From Flavobacterium sp. HJJ (GTDB lineage Bacteria; Bacteroidota; Bacteroidia; Flavobacteriales; Flavobacteriaceae), in contig NZ_JADKPR010000004.1 in assembly GCF_015351475.1 (NCBI RefSeq), forward strand, positions 1-64,000: DNA of 64,000 nt. The letters are read 5' to 3'. Both the position numbers and the translations under genes were made by a program. How positions within the stretch are numbered: position 1 is the stretch's first letter; each line of letters begins with the position of its first letter. Positions 7,013 to 16,550 of the stretch are shown here, one piece after another. The notes beneath the pieces are model-generated. The model searched no databases and was not told the DNA's origin. It saw only the letters and a program-made list of their open reading frames with translations.

Positions 7013-9528
7013 TTAGTTTATTATGATTTTTTGTTGTGAAACTTCTCCTTTATTGTTTATCAATAAAAGGTACACCCCTTTTTGCAGAGCAGAAATATCT
7101 AGTTGAGATTTGTTTTTTATAGTTTTCTTAGGTATTCGGGTATTTCCGGTTAAATCTTTTATTTCAACTTCAAAAATTTCTGTTTCTGTAATTGCATTTG
7201 TTTTAAAAGTGTTTTCGCTTAGATTCGATTCAGCATTAGTATTTATTTTTTCTACTGTTAAAGAATTAGAACTATTGATTGGATTAGGATAAATTATATA
7301 GGAATATCCAATAGTACAGCTGGAATTAGGATAGACAATTATCCCTCCTATTACAGACCATCCGCAACCGTTATTTACTTCAGCAAGCATTTGTCCTGCC
7401 GTATTTGTTCCAGCCGGACCAGATGGACCTGCATATATTCTATTATCTTGTTGTGAAAATATTTGCCAGTTTGCGTTTGGCATAGTCCATCGATACGTAT
7501 ATCCTGCTTTATGTCCGCCTGGAACGTTAGCATAATAATAAGCAACTGATCTACATACAGCTGAAGTACCTGTTAATGAACCTGAGTTGAATTTGCCAAC
7601 CCAAACCTCCTTATTTGCAATACTTCCGTCTGAAAAAGTTGCTTTAATGAAACCTGAGCCATCTGTGTTTGATGACTTGACAGTTATACTTGAATTGTTA
7701 GAAGAAATTATGGTAAAATTGCTAGAAGTTGACCAAACTGGTACACTACCCAGAGGAGGCAGGGGAGCAGCCAGAGAGTAAGTTACTGTATTTTCATAGC
7801 AAAGTACATAACTACCATTCAAATTATAATTAATTGTCGCATTTGAACCAACACCAACTGCATACCAAGCTTTTGCTACCGTTATTGATTCAATAGAGTT
7901 AGAACCATATAAATCTTCTGCGGCTTGAATAGTATAATTTCTTGCTTGTAAATAATTCGTAGTAGCATTGAAATATACGGTTTCGGCTCTGTAAACTATT
8001 TTAGCAGCTTTTTCTTTGCTTATGCCAACAACATTATAAAAGTTTCCAATATCATTTGTTCCTGCTTTTCCTTCGGCCAGTATATAAAACCAATGATTCA
8101 AAACACCACTGTTGGTATGTGCGTCGCCATCACTGTACCAATATGTACCAATATGTACCAATATGTACCATTGTAAGTATCCGGTTGATAAAAAGTTTTC
8201 GGGTTACTCATAGAACGCAAAGCACCACCACCAATTTTTATTTCCTCACCAATTAAATATGTTTGCTTGTTTGGATCGGCATAATATTCAATCATAGCTC
8301 CCCATATATCACTCAATCCTTCATTTATAGCCCCAGATTCACCTTCTTTAATTAAACCTGCTGTTTTGGCACATAATCCGTGTGCAATTTCGTGGCCAAC
8401 AACATCCATCGAAGTTAATGGAGAAAAAATATATGTTCCATCGCCATAAGTCATTCTTTGTCCGTCCCAAAAAGCGTTATCATTATTTGTAAAATAAGTT
8501 GGATTTATTTGTGGCAAATTAGCGTGAACATAATTTTTCAATTTAAAACCTTGATTATCTATACTGTTTCTGTTGTGTATTTGAAAAAAATAATCATACT
8601 CTTTTCCAGCTCCCCAATGAGCATCTAGTGCAGCATTATCTTTGTTGGCGTTATTGAATTCTGCTGTAGACCAATTATTATCATTATCAAGAAAGTCTAT
8701 AGCACCAGCATAATTTCCAGTATTGTTCATATTGAAGGTCTCAATACCGAGTCCACGTGAATAATCTCTTAATTTATATTGACTAATTGAGACCTGTTGG
8801 GTTTCAATAGTTCTATTTCCGCTATACTTTGTATCTGCAATACCCATTATTTTTTCAATTTGAGAGCGTTTATAAATGATATCTCCAGATTGAGCATCAA
8901 TATAAACTTCAAGTGAATCATAAGGATAACTTGCCAAAATATTAAATTTGTATGCCAAAACGGGTGTTGAATTTTCTTCAAATAAATCCTTTTCAATGAT
9001 TACTAACTCCGCTTTCGGATAATACGTAGCTTTTTCATTATTTTGCTCTTTTTTTATTAATTTTTCACTTTCTTTATCTTGCCACATATAACTTTTTGCA
9101 CCAATATTTGTCAATACGATTAATAATGCTTCATTTTCACTTAATTTAGGAGTTATATCCATATTTGAAATAGCAATGTGTTTACCCGTTATTGTTTTTA
9201 AATTACCATTTTCTGAAACTATACTCTTTATGGCATATTCAACTTTGATTCCCTTATAAAATTGTTGATATTTTTTTGACTCTAAATTATTTTGAGTTAG
9301 ATTATGCTTTGGTTCTAATTTAAAGTCATCATCGTTTTTTAAGTCAAATTGTTTTTTAAAAAAATCTTTAACCGATTTTTCATCTGAATTAATTCTTGTT
9401 ACCTTAAATTTAATATATTCCGCCTTTCCTTTAGAATTTTTAACAGAAATCTCCTCGTCTTTTACTTGTGCATAATTCATGTCGCTAAAAAATAGTGTGA
9501 CAATAAGAAATAGTATAACTTTCTTCAT
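7013..9528 (-). pseudogene. Secreted M4 (thermolysin-like) metalloprotease, frameshifted at a 10-bp tandem repeat
   Basis: Two overlapping reading frames, 9528-8098 and 8161-7013, together make one M4 protease. The first part has a signal peptide (MKKVILFLIVTLFFSDMNYA), an FTP/PepSY-type propeptide, the zinc motif HEIAH near residue 378 and NEGLSD with the third ligand near 402. It then runs out of frame at NGTYWY. The second part resumes at WYSDGDAHTNSGVLNH, which carries the catalytic His of the family, followed by C-terminal domains and a type IX secretion sorting tail ending in GEVSQQKIIIN. The frame is broken by extra copies of a 10-bp unit at 8134-8170. One copy would restore NGTYWYSDGDAH. 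As written, the encoded enzyme lacks its catalytic His and sorting signal. It may be a pseudogene, a reversible phase-off state or a repeat-length assembly error. Confidence 0.85.
8134..8170. repeat. 10-bp tandem repeat, 3.7 copies, inside the M4 protease gene
   Basis: The unit TGTACCAATA is present three times plus TGTACCA. The family-consistent reading frame needs one full copy plus the partial. Three copies add 20 bp and shift the frame; four copies would restore it with ten added residues. Confidence 0.95.
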
Positions 9529-9565
9529 AACAGATTAAAAAAATAAAATTTGTAAATGATTTACA

Positions 9566-9599
9566 CAAACATACCTTTTAAATTATAAGAAAAAAACAA
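9566..9599 (-). promoter_or_regulatory. Promoter of the M4 protease gene
   Basis: On the minus strand TTG (9599-9597), a 23-bp spacer and TATGTTTG (9573-9566) fit the Bacteroidota consensus. The -7 element is about 37 bp before the start codon at 9528. Confidence 0.6.
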
Positions 9600-9670
9600 C
9601 AAACGATGCAATAAACACAACGAATGATGCAATATTTTCTTTCATAAATTTATATTCTCTTATTTAATAT

Positions 9671-9730
9671 ATGCATTTTAAAGAATTTGCCAATGCTGAA
9701 ATATTAGCAGGCGCACCAATTACCAAATAA
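9671..9730 (+). pseudogene. Detached 3' end of pckA
   Basis: The frame reads HFKEFANAEILAGAPITK followed by a stop, clearly the C-terminus of a phosphoenolpyruvate carboxykinase. It differs slightly from the end now on pckA (KFAAFANAEILAGAPIA). It includes the right direct repeat 9685-9721. It is followed by a terminator and is probably the resident pckA tail left behind by the insertion. Confidence 0.8.
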
Positions 9731-9753
9731 AGGAAGATTACTAATTCAAAATT

Positions 9754-9781
9754 AAAAGGCTGTTATCGAACAGCTTTTTTT
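9754..9781 (+). terminator. Hairpin terminator behind the detached pckA tail
   Basis: The stem AAAAGGCTGTT / AACAGCTTTT has one bulge and a 4-nt loop, followed by T residues. It is probably the original pckA terminator. Confidence 0.7.
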
Positions 9782-9951
9782 ATACCCTGATAAAAATATA
9801 TATATATGCTCTTTCAAAATTCATCAAAATAACATCAATAATATATCATTCACTCCTAACAATTTAAGCTCTAATATCAATAAATTTTAGTGTAATATTC
9901 CTGCAGATAAATTCAGTTTAACAATAGACTATGTTTAACTATTAGGTTGCA

Positions 9952-9979
9952 TTGGCTTAACATCGCGCTTTTACATTTG
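9952..9979 (+). promoter_or_regulatory. Promoter of the TonB receptor-phytase operon
   Basis: TTG (9952-9954), a 17-bp spacer and TACATTTG (9972-9979) match the consensus. Transcription would start about 9985, which rules out the upstream ATG at 9947 and supports 9995. Three GTTTAAC/GCTTAAC direct repeats at 9916, 9933 and 9955 could be activator sites; no regulator can be named. Confidence 0.65.
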
Positions 9980-9994
9980 CAAAAAATTAATTAC

Positions 9995-12763
9995 ATGAAA
10001 AAATTTATACTTCTTTTTACATTTTCTTTTTTTCTTACTGTAACCGCAAAAGCATCGACTATTAAAGGTAATGTTTACGATTCGGAAACAGGAGAGCCTT
10101 TGGCCGGCGTTTCGATTTCGCTGACAAACAGCAAACATAATGACATTACCGGACTTGATGGTTCATTTAAACTTAACGAATTATCATCTGGAACTTATAC
10201 CATAAAAATCAGTTATGCCAGTTATCTAAGTATTTCGAAAGAAATTACAATTGATAAAGAAACTTCTCAGGATTTAAAATTTTACCTGCAAGCTGAAACT
10301 AAATCATTGCGAGAAGTCATCGTAGACAGTAAAGGCGGTGCCAGTGAAGAACATACAGCCCGAAGATTAGAAAAAGAATACAGCCAAGTTATCAATATTG
10401 TATCTGGCAAAGCAATAGAGATATCCCCAGATCTTACTGTAGCCAACGTAATTCAGCGCGTTTCGGGTGTGTCTATAGAAAGGAACAGTAATGGAGACGG
10501 ACAATATGCTATTATTAGAGGAATGGACAAACGATACAACTACACGCTGATTAATGGCGTGAAAATTCCAAGTCCTGATAATAAATACCGTTATGTTCCT
10601 TTAGACATTTTTCCTTCTGACTTACTGGACCGATTAGAAATTTATAAAACATTAACGCCAAATATGGAAGGTGATGCGATAGGCGGTGCCGTAAATATGG
10701 TAATGAAAGATGCGCCGGCTTCTAAACCGCTTTTCAGTGCTACTATTTCTGGAGGTTACAGCCAGATGTTTTTTGACAGGAAATTTATGAGTTACGGATA
10801 TGATGAGATTAACAAAAAATCTCCGTATGAATTAAATCCTAAGAGCTACGAAGCTGCTTCACAAGATTTTCCAAAAGGAACATTAGCTTACAAATACTCC
10901 AATCCTGCACCCAATTTTTTATCTAATATCTCATTAGGGAAACGATTTTTTGACAACAAATTTGGCGTGCTGATTGCGGGCAGTTTTCAAAATTCTTATA
11001 GAGGCAGTAACTCTACGCTTTACAATACCCAGCTTATTGGTACAGATGAATTTGCCAGCATTGTCAGTAAAAATTACCGTGAATATTCGGAACAGCAAAA
11101 AAGATACGGGGTACAGGGAAAGGCAGATTACCAGTTCAATTCGTCTAACAAAATTAGTTTGTACAGTGTGTTCTTGAATCTAGATAATATTCAGACTAGA
11201 AATACGCTTACTACCGATTATACCTCCGAGTATCACCCAGAAACAGGTAATGCAAAATTGCTTTACTCCACACGTACACGTTTTACCAAGCAGCAGATTT
11301 ACAACAACACTTTACAGGGAAATAATACCTTATTGAACGATAAATTTAAAATTCATTGGTCGGCAGCTTACTCTTTTGCCAGTAATCAAGTTCCAGACAA
11401 TACCAATATTAATGTTAACGGCGAAGAGAAAAATTATGTTAGTACCCGTACAAAACTGGCTATTAACCCAATCACGCATCGCTGGGAGCGCAATACGGAC
11501 GAGGATTTAGCGGGATATTTAGATTTAACATATACGCTGCCTTTATTTGACGGCAATATCGATTTTTCGGCTGGAGGTCTTTACAGAGATAAACAGCGAA
11601 GCAGTTTTTACAATAATTATACTTTGGCTCCAACAAATCCAAATGCGGCTTATGGAGTAGATTTTACGGATTATACGCAATTGGATTTAGTAGTAAGCAA
11701 TCCAACCGGAGCAGTAAGTAACTCTTTGACTTACGATGCAAGTGAAAAAACAGCTGCCGGTTACGGAATGTTTAATTATAAAACAGACAAATGGCAGGCA
11801 ATAGGAGGTGTTCGTATTGAGAATACCGACCAAGGTTATAATCTGCTTTTTCCTGCCGGAGAGCCTAGACCAATAGGAAACCAGGTTTACACCTACACCC
11901 TGCCCAGCTTAACTTTAAAATATTTCCTAAGCAATAAACAACAATTGCATGCTTCTTATTTCCGTTCGCTTAACCGACCTGGATTTTATGAAATTGTACC
12001 TAGCAAAGTCGTTAACGAAGAATATCAGGAAAGAGGTAATCCCGATTTAAAACCTGCTGTTGCTGATAATTATGATTTTAGATATGAGTTTTTCCCAAAA
12101 GCCGGATCACAATTATTTTTAGGCACTTTTTATAAAAACATTAAAGATCCTATCGAATATACCTTTTTGGCAGATGCCACCCGCGGGCAGGACACCTATT
12201 ACAGCCCAGGCAACTTTGGTACCGCAAAAAACTTCGGAATCGAATTAGATTATATCACCTATTTCAACAAAATAGGCGTCAAAGTAAACTATACCTATAC
12301 CGACTCTAAAATTACCACTCCAAAAGACCAAAAAGTATTAGACGCTAACGGAAACTTACAAAAAATATCGGTAATGCAGACTAGACCTCTTTATGGTCAA
12401 TCGGCACACATTGCCAACGCCGCTATACTTTATAATGACAGCAAAAAAGGCTGGGATGCACAGCTTTCTGTTTCATATACAGGTCCTCGCATCAATACTG
12501 TTTCTCAATTTGTTAATAATGATTTATGGCAGGAAGGATTTGTGCAAATGGATGCTTCGGTCGAAAAACGATTTAAATCAAAGTTTAGCATTTACCTAAA
12601 AGCAAATAATATCCTAAACACGCCGCACAAGTTATTCTTAAAAGGCACGAACGCAGCAAACACAAACATTGCTGAAAGTAATTTAGAATACAATGGCAGA
12701 ACACTGATAAGAGACGATTATTATGGTCAGAGTTACCTCATTGGCGTACGTTACAAATATTAG
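9995..12763 (+). CDS. TonB-dependent outer membrane receptor (phytate operon)
   Basis: From the internal ATG at 9995 this is a 922-residue protein with signal peptide MKKFILLFTFSFFLTVTAKA. A carboxypeptidase-regulatory-like domain follows (IKGNVYDSETGEPLAGVSIS, residues about 22-105). The plug carries VIVDSKGG and NVIQRVSGVSIERN, and the large beta-barrel ends in the typical aromatic YLIGVRYKY. Such receptors import scarce ligands across the outer membrane using TonB energy. The next two genes, 25 and 29 bp apart, are a beta-helix lipoprotein and a phytase, so the substrate is probably an inositol phosphate or another organic phosphate. The chosen start is set by the promoter at 9952-9979 and by the signal peptide. 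Confidence 0.9.
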   Translation: MKKFILLFTFSFFLTVTAKASTIKGNVYDSETGEPLAGVSISLTNSKHNDITGLDGSFKLNELSSGTYTIKISYASYLSISKEITIDKETSQDLKFYLQAETKSLREVIVDSKGGASEEHTARRLEKEYSQVINIVSGKAIEISPDLTVANVIQRVSGVSIERNSNGDGQYAIIRGMDKRYNYTLINGVKIPSPDNKYRYVPLDIFPSDLLDRLEIYKTLTPNMEGDAIGGAVNMVMKDAPASKPLFSATISGGYSQMFFDRKFMSYGYDEINKKSPYELNPKSYEAASQDFPKGTLAYKYSNPAPNFLSNISLGKRFFDNKFGVLIAGSFQNSYRGSNSTLYNTQLIGTDEFASIVSKNYREYSEQQKRYGVQGKADYQFNSSNKISLYSVFLNLDNIQTRNTLTTDYTSEYHPETGNAKLLYSTRTRFTKQQIYNNTLQGNNTLLNDKFKIHWSAAYSFASNQVPDNTNINVNGEEKNYVSTRTKLAINPITHRWERNTDEDLAGYLDLTYTLPLFDGNIDFSAGGLYRDKQRSSFYNNYTLAPTNPNAAYGVDFTDYTQLDLVVSNPTGAVSNSLTYDASEKTAAGYGMFNYKTDKWQAIGGVRIENTDQGYNLLFPAGEPRPIGNQVYTYTLPSLTLKYFLSNKQQLHASYFRSLNRPGFYEIVPSKVVNEEYQERGNPDLKPAVADNYDFRYEFFPKAGSQLFLGTFYKNIKDPIEYTFLADATRGQDTYYSPGNFGTAKNFGIELDYITYFNKIGVKVNYTYTDSKITTPKDQKVLDANGNLQKISVMQTRPLYGQSAHIANAAILYNDSKKGWDAQLSVSYTGPRINTVSQFVNNDLWQEGFVQMDASVEKRFKSKFSIYLKANNILNTPHKLFLKGTNAANTNIAESNLEYNGRTLIRDDYYGQSYLIGVRYKY

Positions 12764-12788
12764 TTAATCCCAAAGAAAACACATACAG

Positions 12789-14057
12789 ATGAAAACAATC
12801 TTTAAAAATCTTAACGCTGCTCTTTTATTAATCATTATAATAACTGTTGCTGGCTGCGAAAAAGCGAATAGCGACGTATATACTGATGTAGATGGAGGAG
12901 TTTCTTCGGGTGAAATCTCAGGAATCTGGCAAAAAGGAACTACACACAACATTACAGGTGACGTAATTATTCCCGAAGGAAAATCACTGACCATAGAAGA
13001 AGGTGTTACCGTAATTATGGATCCTGTGGCAAAGACCGAATTTATTGTAAAAGGTAATTTATACTCATTAGGAACCGCAGATAATCCTGTGAAATTTACC
13101 ATAGCGGAAAAAGACAGAACCGAAGAGAATAAATTTGGTAAAAAATGGGGCGGAATTTTGGCAGCTAAAACCTGCGCCGAACTCATTCTGGATCACACTA
13201 TTTTAGAATATGGAGGAAGCACAACTTCAGATGCTTCAACATCAGTAAAATTAGGTTTATACAAAGCAGTTGCCGGCGAAAACTTACCCGCTTTATGGTT
13301 TTCTAACGTAAACGGAAAATTGGTAGTAACCAATTCTATTATTAGAAATTTTCAAGAAGACTGTACTTATATCGAAGGCGGAAATATTATTTTTTCGAAT
13401 AATATTTTCTACACTACAGGCGTATCTGGCGGTGAGGCGATGAATTTCAAATCAGGCTGTTTAGTCGATGCCGCTTACAATTTAATTTATAGTGCCAATA
13501 CAAATGCTTTTAAATTATCTAATGCAGGACTTAGAAATCCACAAGCCGATATTGTTGCTTATAACAACACTTTTGTAAATACCGGCTGGCGCAGACCAAC
13601 AGCAAAAGGAGGATCAATTTGGGTCGAAAATGCTGTAGTAGCCCACATCTATAATAATTTATTTGCCAATACCCGTTTTGGTATTAAGAGAGATACTAAA
13701 AGCTTGGAAGATGCCCGATCTACAATTAGTAATAACCTTTATTATGGCTATGATCAGACAACTGTTAATCAATTTCAGCCCTCTAAAGATGTTATTGGCG
13801 GCACAAACGAAGTGAAAGGAACAGCTGCAGGCCAAAACGACCCAGGTTTTGTAAATTATCCTTTAAACAACCCTGTAAGCAGTCCTGATTTTAATACTTC
13901 TTGGGATTTTCATTTAAAATCAAATTCTATTGCTCTTGGTAAAGGAACTACTAATTTTGTTAGACATTTTAATAATCCTATCACTTTTAGCAACGGATTG
14001 GCATATGCTTCTCCGGCGCCAGCTGCTTTTATTGGTGCTTATGGCGTGGCTAAATAA
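12789..14057 (+). CDS. Right-handed beta-helix surface lipoprotein
   Basis: This 422-residue protein has a lipoprotein signal with lipobox VAGC (Cys23). The body shows repeated short strands of parallel beta-helix type: SLTIEEGVTVIMDP, AELILDHTILEYGG, GKLVVTNSIIRNF and AHIYNNLFANTRFGIKR. Such solenoids often bind polysaccharides or serve as surface-exposed partners of TonB receptors. It lies between the TonB receptor and the phytase in a tight operon, so a role in capturing or presenting the organic-phosphate substrate is plausible but inferred. No catalytic residues can be assigned. Confidence 0.75.
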   Translation: MKTIFKNLNAALLLIIIITVAGCEKANSDVYTDVDGGVSSGEISGIWQKGTTHNITGDVIIPEGKSLTIEEGVTVIMDPVAKTEFIVKGNLYSLGTADNPVKFTIAEKDRTEENKFGKKWGGILAAKTCAELILDHTILEYGGSTTSDASTSVKLGLYKAVAGENLPALWFSNVNGKLVVTNSIIRNFQEDCTYIEGGNIIFSNNIFYTTGVSGGEAMNFKSGCLVDAAYNLIYSANTNAFKLSNAGLRNPQADIVAYNNTFVNTGWRRPTAKGGSIWVENAVVAHIYNNLFANTRFGIKRDTKSLEDARSTISNNLYYGYDQTTVNQFQPSKDVIGGTNEVKGTAAGQNDPGFVNYPLNNPVSSPDFNTSWDFHLKSNSIALGKGTTNFVRHFNNPITFSNGLAYASPAPAAFIGAYGVAK

Positions 14058-14086
14058 ATCAAAAACAATTAAATCAATACCTCAAA

Positions 14087-15169
14087 ATGGTCAAAAAAAT
14101 AATACTTTCTATAAGTTTATTTACGCTTGCAGTGCTGTCTTTCAGCTGTCAAAACGATAAAAAAAATACCAAAACCGCATCCAAAAATGTAGTAAAACCA
14201 GTTTTTATTTCTGAACCCGTACAATTTGACAGTGACGATCCTGCAATCTGGATTAATAAAGCTGATGTTTCAAAAAGTCTGGTTATTGGAACTGATAAAG
14301 AAAAAGATGGAGGACTTTATGTATTTGACCTGCAAGGGAAAATACTAAAAGACAAGACTGTGAAAAATCTAAAAAGACCCAATAATGTAGATATTGCTTA
14401 CGGATTGGTGCTTAACGGAAAACCAACAGATGTTGCCATTACGACAGAAAGATTAGGTCAGGATCTTAGATTTTTTTCAATTCCGGACATGAAACCTGTT
14501 GACAACGGAGGAATCAAAGTATTTGAAAACGAAACCGAAGCAGATTACAATGCTCCAATGGGTATAGCTGTTTATACTTCAAAAGATGCAAAAATATATG
14601 CTATTGTCGGCCGCAAAACCGGACCTAAAACGGGCGGTTATCTTTATCAATATTTATTAGAGGACAACGGTAATGGAAAAGTAAAAGCCACTTTAGTTCG
14701 TAAATTTGGAGAATACAGCGGTAAAAAAGAAATAGAGTCAATTGCTGTTGATAATGAGTTAGGATATGTTTACTATTCTGATGAGCAATTTGGTGTACGC
14801 CAGTATTATGCAGATCCAGCCAAAGGAGACGAACAATTATCCTTATTTGGCACAACAGGTTTTGCCGAAGACCACGAAGGTATTTCTATTTATAAACTTA
14901 CTGATACCACAGGCTATATTTTAGTATCAGACCAAGGGGCTAACCGTTTCCAGATTTTTAGCCGTGAAGGCACAAAAAACAATCCATTTGAGCACAAATA
15001 TTTAAAGACGATAAATGTTTCAGCCACAGAAAGCGATGGTTCCGAAATAACCAGCATCCCTTTAAATTCGAACTTTAAACATGGTTTGTTTGTAGCAATG
15101 AGTACCGATAAAACATTTCATTTTTACCGTTGGGAAGATATCGCTGGTAAAAATTTAAAAATAAAGTAA
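14087..15169 (+). CDS. Beta-propeller phytase, lipoprotein
   Basis: This 360-residue protein has a lipobox (LSFSC, Cys21) and would be anchored in the outer membrane or exported. The body matches 3-phytases of the six-bladed beta-propeller family: DSDDPAIWIN near residue 49, then TTERLGQDLRFFSIPD, APMGIAVYTS, VYYSDEQFGVRQYYADP, FAEDHEGISIY and SDQGANRFQIFSRE. The acidic residues of these segments bind the calcium ions needed for hydrolysis. The enzyme would release phosphate from phytate. Gram-negative beta-propeller phytases are often encoded beside TonB-dependent receptors, as here, so the operon probably performs phytate-phosphate scavenging. Confidence 0.92.
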   Translation: MVKKIILSISLFTLAVLSFSCQNDKKNTKTASKNVVKPVFISEPVQFDSDDPAIWINKADVSKSLVIGTDKEKDGGLYVFDLQGKILKDKTVKNLKRPNNVDIAYGLVLNGKPTDVAITTERLGQDLRFFSIPDMKPVDNGGIKVFENETEADYNAPMGIAVYTSKDAKIYAIVGRKTGPKTGGYLYQYLLEDNGNGKVKATLVRKFGEYSGKKEIESIAVDNELGYVYYSDEQFGVRQYYADPAKGDEQLSLFGTTGFAEDHEGISIYKLTDTTGYILVSDQGANRFQIFSREGTKNNPFEHKYLKTINVSATESDGSEITSIPLNSNFKHGLFVAMSTDKTFHFYRWEDIAGKNLKIK

Positions 15170-15199
15170 TTTATTGCAGCCGAATTTTTCTATTCAATA

Positions 15200-15254
15200 T
15201 ATTACTGCCAATAAAAATTGACATTAGTTCTTTTTTACCTTATTGGCAGTAATA
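15200..15254. repeat. 15-bp perfect inverted repeat downstream of the phytase gene
   Basis: Arms TATTACTGCCAATAA and TTATTGGCAGTAATA are separated by 25 nt. It has no adjacent T-run, so it is an atypical terminator. It could also act as a protein-binding palindrome for the downstream DUF4407 gene. Confidence 0.6.
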
Positions 15255-15297
15255 ATTTGCTGATTTAAATACTTTTAACACAAAAGAAATTAGCGAA

Positions 15298-15331
15298 TTG
15301 AAAAACATATGGATTTTTGACCTTAAATTTG
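15298..15331 (+). promoter_or_regulatory. Promoter of the DUF4407 gene
   Basis: TTG (15298-15300), a 23-bp spacer and TAAATTTG (15324-15331) fit the consensus. The expected transcript starts near 15337, so the coding start at 15368 is used rather than 15317. Confidence 0.55.
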
Positions 15332-15367
15332 TACCAATCAAATTTATCAATCAAAAATCAATCAATC

Positions 15368-16468
15368 ATGTTAAAACAATTTTTTATCCTGTGTTCAGGC
15401 GCAGACAAACCGCTGCTGGAAGGGTGCTCCGAAGGCGAACAAACCAAATATGTTGGTATTGGTGCTACCGTTTTTTTTACTGCAGTTATGGCTTTCATAG
15501 CCAGTGCTTATGCCCTTTTTACTGTCTTCGATAATGTTATTCCTGCACTTCTTTTTGGATTCGTTTGGGCCTTACTTATTTTTAATCTGGATCGTTTTAT
15601 TGTTTCCACCATTCGAAAAAGAAACAATTTTTCTAGTGAATTTCTGCAAGCGACTCCTCGAATTCTTTTGGCCATTATCATTGCAATCGTAATTTCAAAA
15701 CCTTTGGAAATTAAAATTTTCGAAAAAGAAATCAATACGGTTTTACTGAAAGAAAAAAACGCAATGGCTTTGAATAATAAAAAAGAAGTCAGCAGTTATT
15801 TCAAATCGGATTTGGACAAAAACAAAAACGAAATCAAAAACCTAAAAACCGAAATAGCCAATAAAGAAAAAGAGGTAAATACGCTTTATCAGACTTATAT
15901 TCAAGAAGCCGAAGGAACTGCAGGAACAAAATTAATGGGCAAAGGTCCCGTGTTTAAAGAAAAAATAGCGAAACACGATTTAGCAAAAAAAGAATTAGAT
16001 ACCATTCAAAAAAACAATTTAGCCAAAATCGCTGTTCTGGAAAAAAGCACCAAAACACTGCAGACAGATTTAGACAAAAAAGTCACCGAGACACAGCCAG
16101 TTATTGACGGATTTGACGGTTTGATGGCGCGGATTAACGCTTTGAATAAACTGCCTTGGCTGCCTTCATTTTTTATAATGCTGTTGTTCCTTGCTATTGA
16201 AACTTCACCAATTATTGCAAAGTTATTATCTCCAAAAGGGGAATACGATTATAAACTGGAAGATTTAGAAACTGCGCTCAAAGCTACAATCGAACAGGAC
16301 AAATACCAACGTGAATTGCTGATAAAAACCAGTGCCTCGATGCACGATAAAGTATATGCAGATATCGCTGAGGATAAGAAACTATACGATCTGCAGCGAA
16401 AAAACGCAACGGAATTACTGGAACAGCAATCCAATAATTTTGTTGAAAAGCAAATAAAAACTTTATAG
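15368..16468 (+). CDS. DUF4407 domain membrane protein
   Basis: Starting at the ATG at 15368 the protein has 366 residues. The N-terminus (MLKQFFILCSGADKPLLEGC, then the helix pair TVFFTAVMAFIASAYALF and NVIPALLFGFVWALLIFNLD) is typical of DUF4407. Two more helices follow near residues 95-110 and 265-285. Between them lies a charged, coiled-coil-like stretch of about 150 residues that is rich in Lys, Asp and Glu. The family occurs in Bacteroidota and actinobacteria and its function is unknown. It stands alone, bounded by a promoter and a strong terminator. Confidence 0.85.
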   Translation: MLKQFFILCSGADKPLLEGCSEGEQTKYVGIGATVFFTAVMAFIASAYALFTVFDNVIPALLFGFVWALLIFNLDRFIVSTIRKRNNFSSEFLQATPRILLAIIIAIVISKPLEIKIFEKEINTVLLKEKNAMALNNKKEVSSYFKSDLDKNKNEIKNLKTEIANKEKEVNTLYQTYIQEAEGTAGTKLMGKGPVFKEKIAKHDLAKKELDTIQKNNLAKIAVLEKSTKTLQTDLDKKVTETQPVIDGFDGLMARINALNKLPWLPSFFIMLLFLAIETSPIIAKLLSPKGEYDYKLEDLETALKATIEQDKYQRELLIKTSASMHDKVYADIAEDKKLYDLQRKNATELLEQQSNNFVEKQIKTL

Positions 16469-16480
16469 ATTCTAAAGACA

Positions 16481-16525
16481 AAAGTCTTAAAGTCAAAAGA
16501 AATTAACTTCTGACTTTAAGACTTT
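16481..16525. terminator. Bidirectional terminator
   Basis: A perfect 15-bp stem (AAAGTCTTAAAGTCA and its complement) has a 15-nt loop, located between two convergent genes. Confidence 0.75.
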
Positions 16526-16550
16526 CAACATTATGACTTTCGGCTATAAA

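Larger units (their letters stand above)
6543..9684. mobile_element. About 3.1-kb segment inserted at the 3' end of pckA
   Basis: The segment is flanked by the direct repeats 6506-6542 and 9685-9721, both versions of the pckA C-terminal coding end. It carries a terminator, a minus-strand lipoprotein gene and a frameshifted minus-strand M4 protease gene with its own promoter. No integrase or transposase is visible inside. The arrangement resembles integration or recombination at a conserved gene end, with a new 3' end for pckA on one side and the displaced tail on the other. Which copy is ancestral is inferred: the right copy is followed by a good terminator, so it is probably the original end. 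Confidence 0.7.

Noticed and set aside
10974-11177. 67-residue ORF inside the TonB receptor gene
   Set aside because: It is a shadow frame of the receptor barrel.
15298-15534. 78-residue ORF starting before DUF4407
   Set aside because: It overlaps the promoter and reads DUF4407 in the wrong frame.
16284-16496. Antisense ORFs over the DUF4407 gene and its terminator
   Set aside because: They run through the terminator hairpin and have no features.
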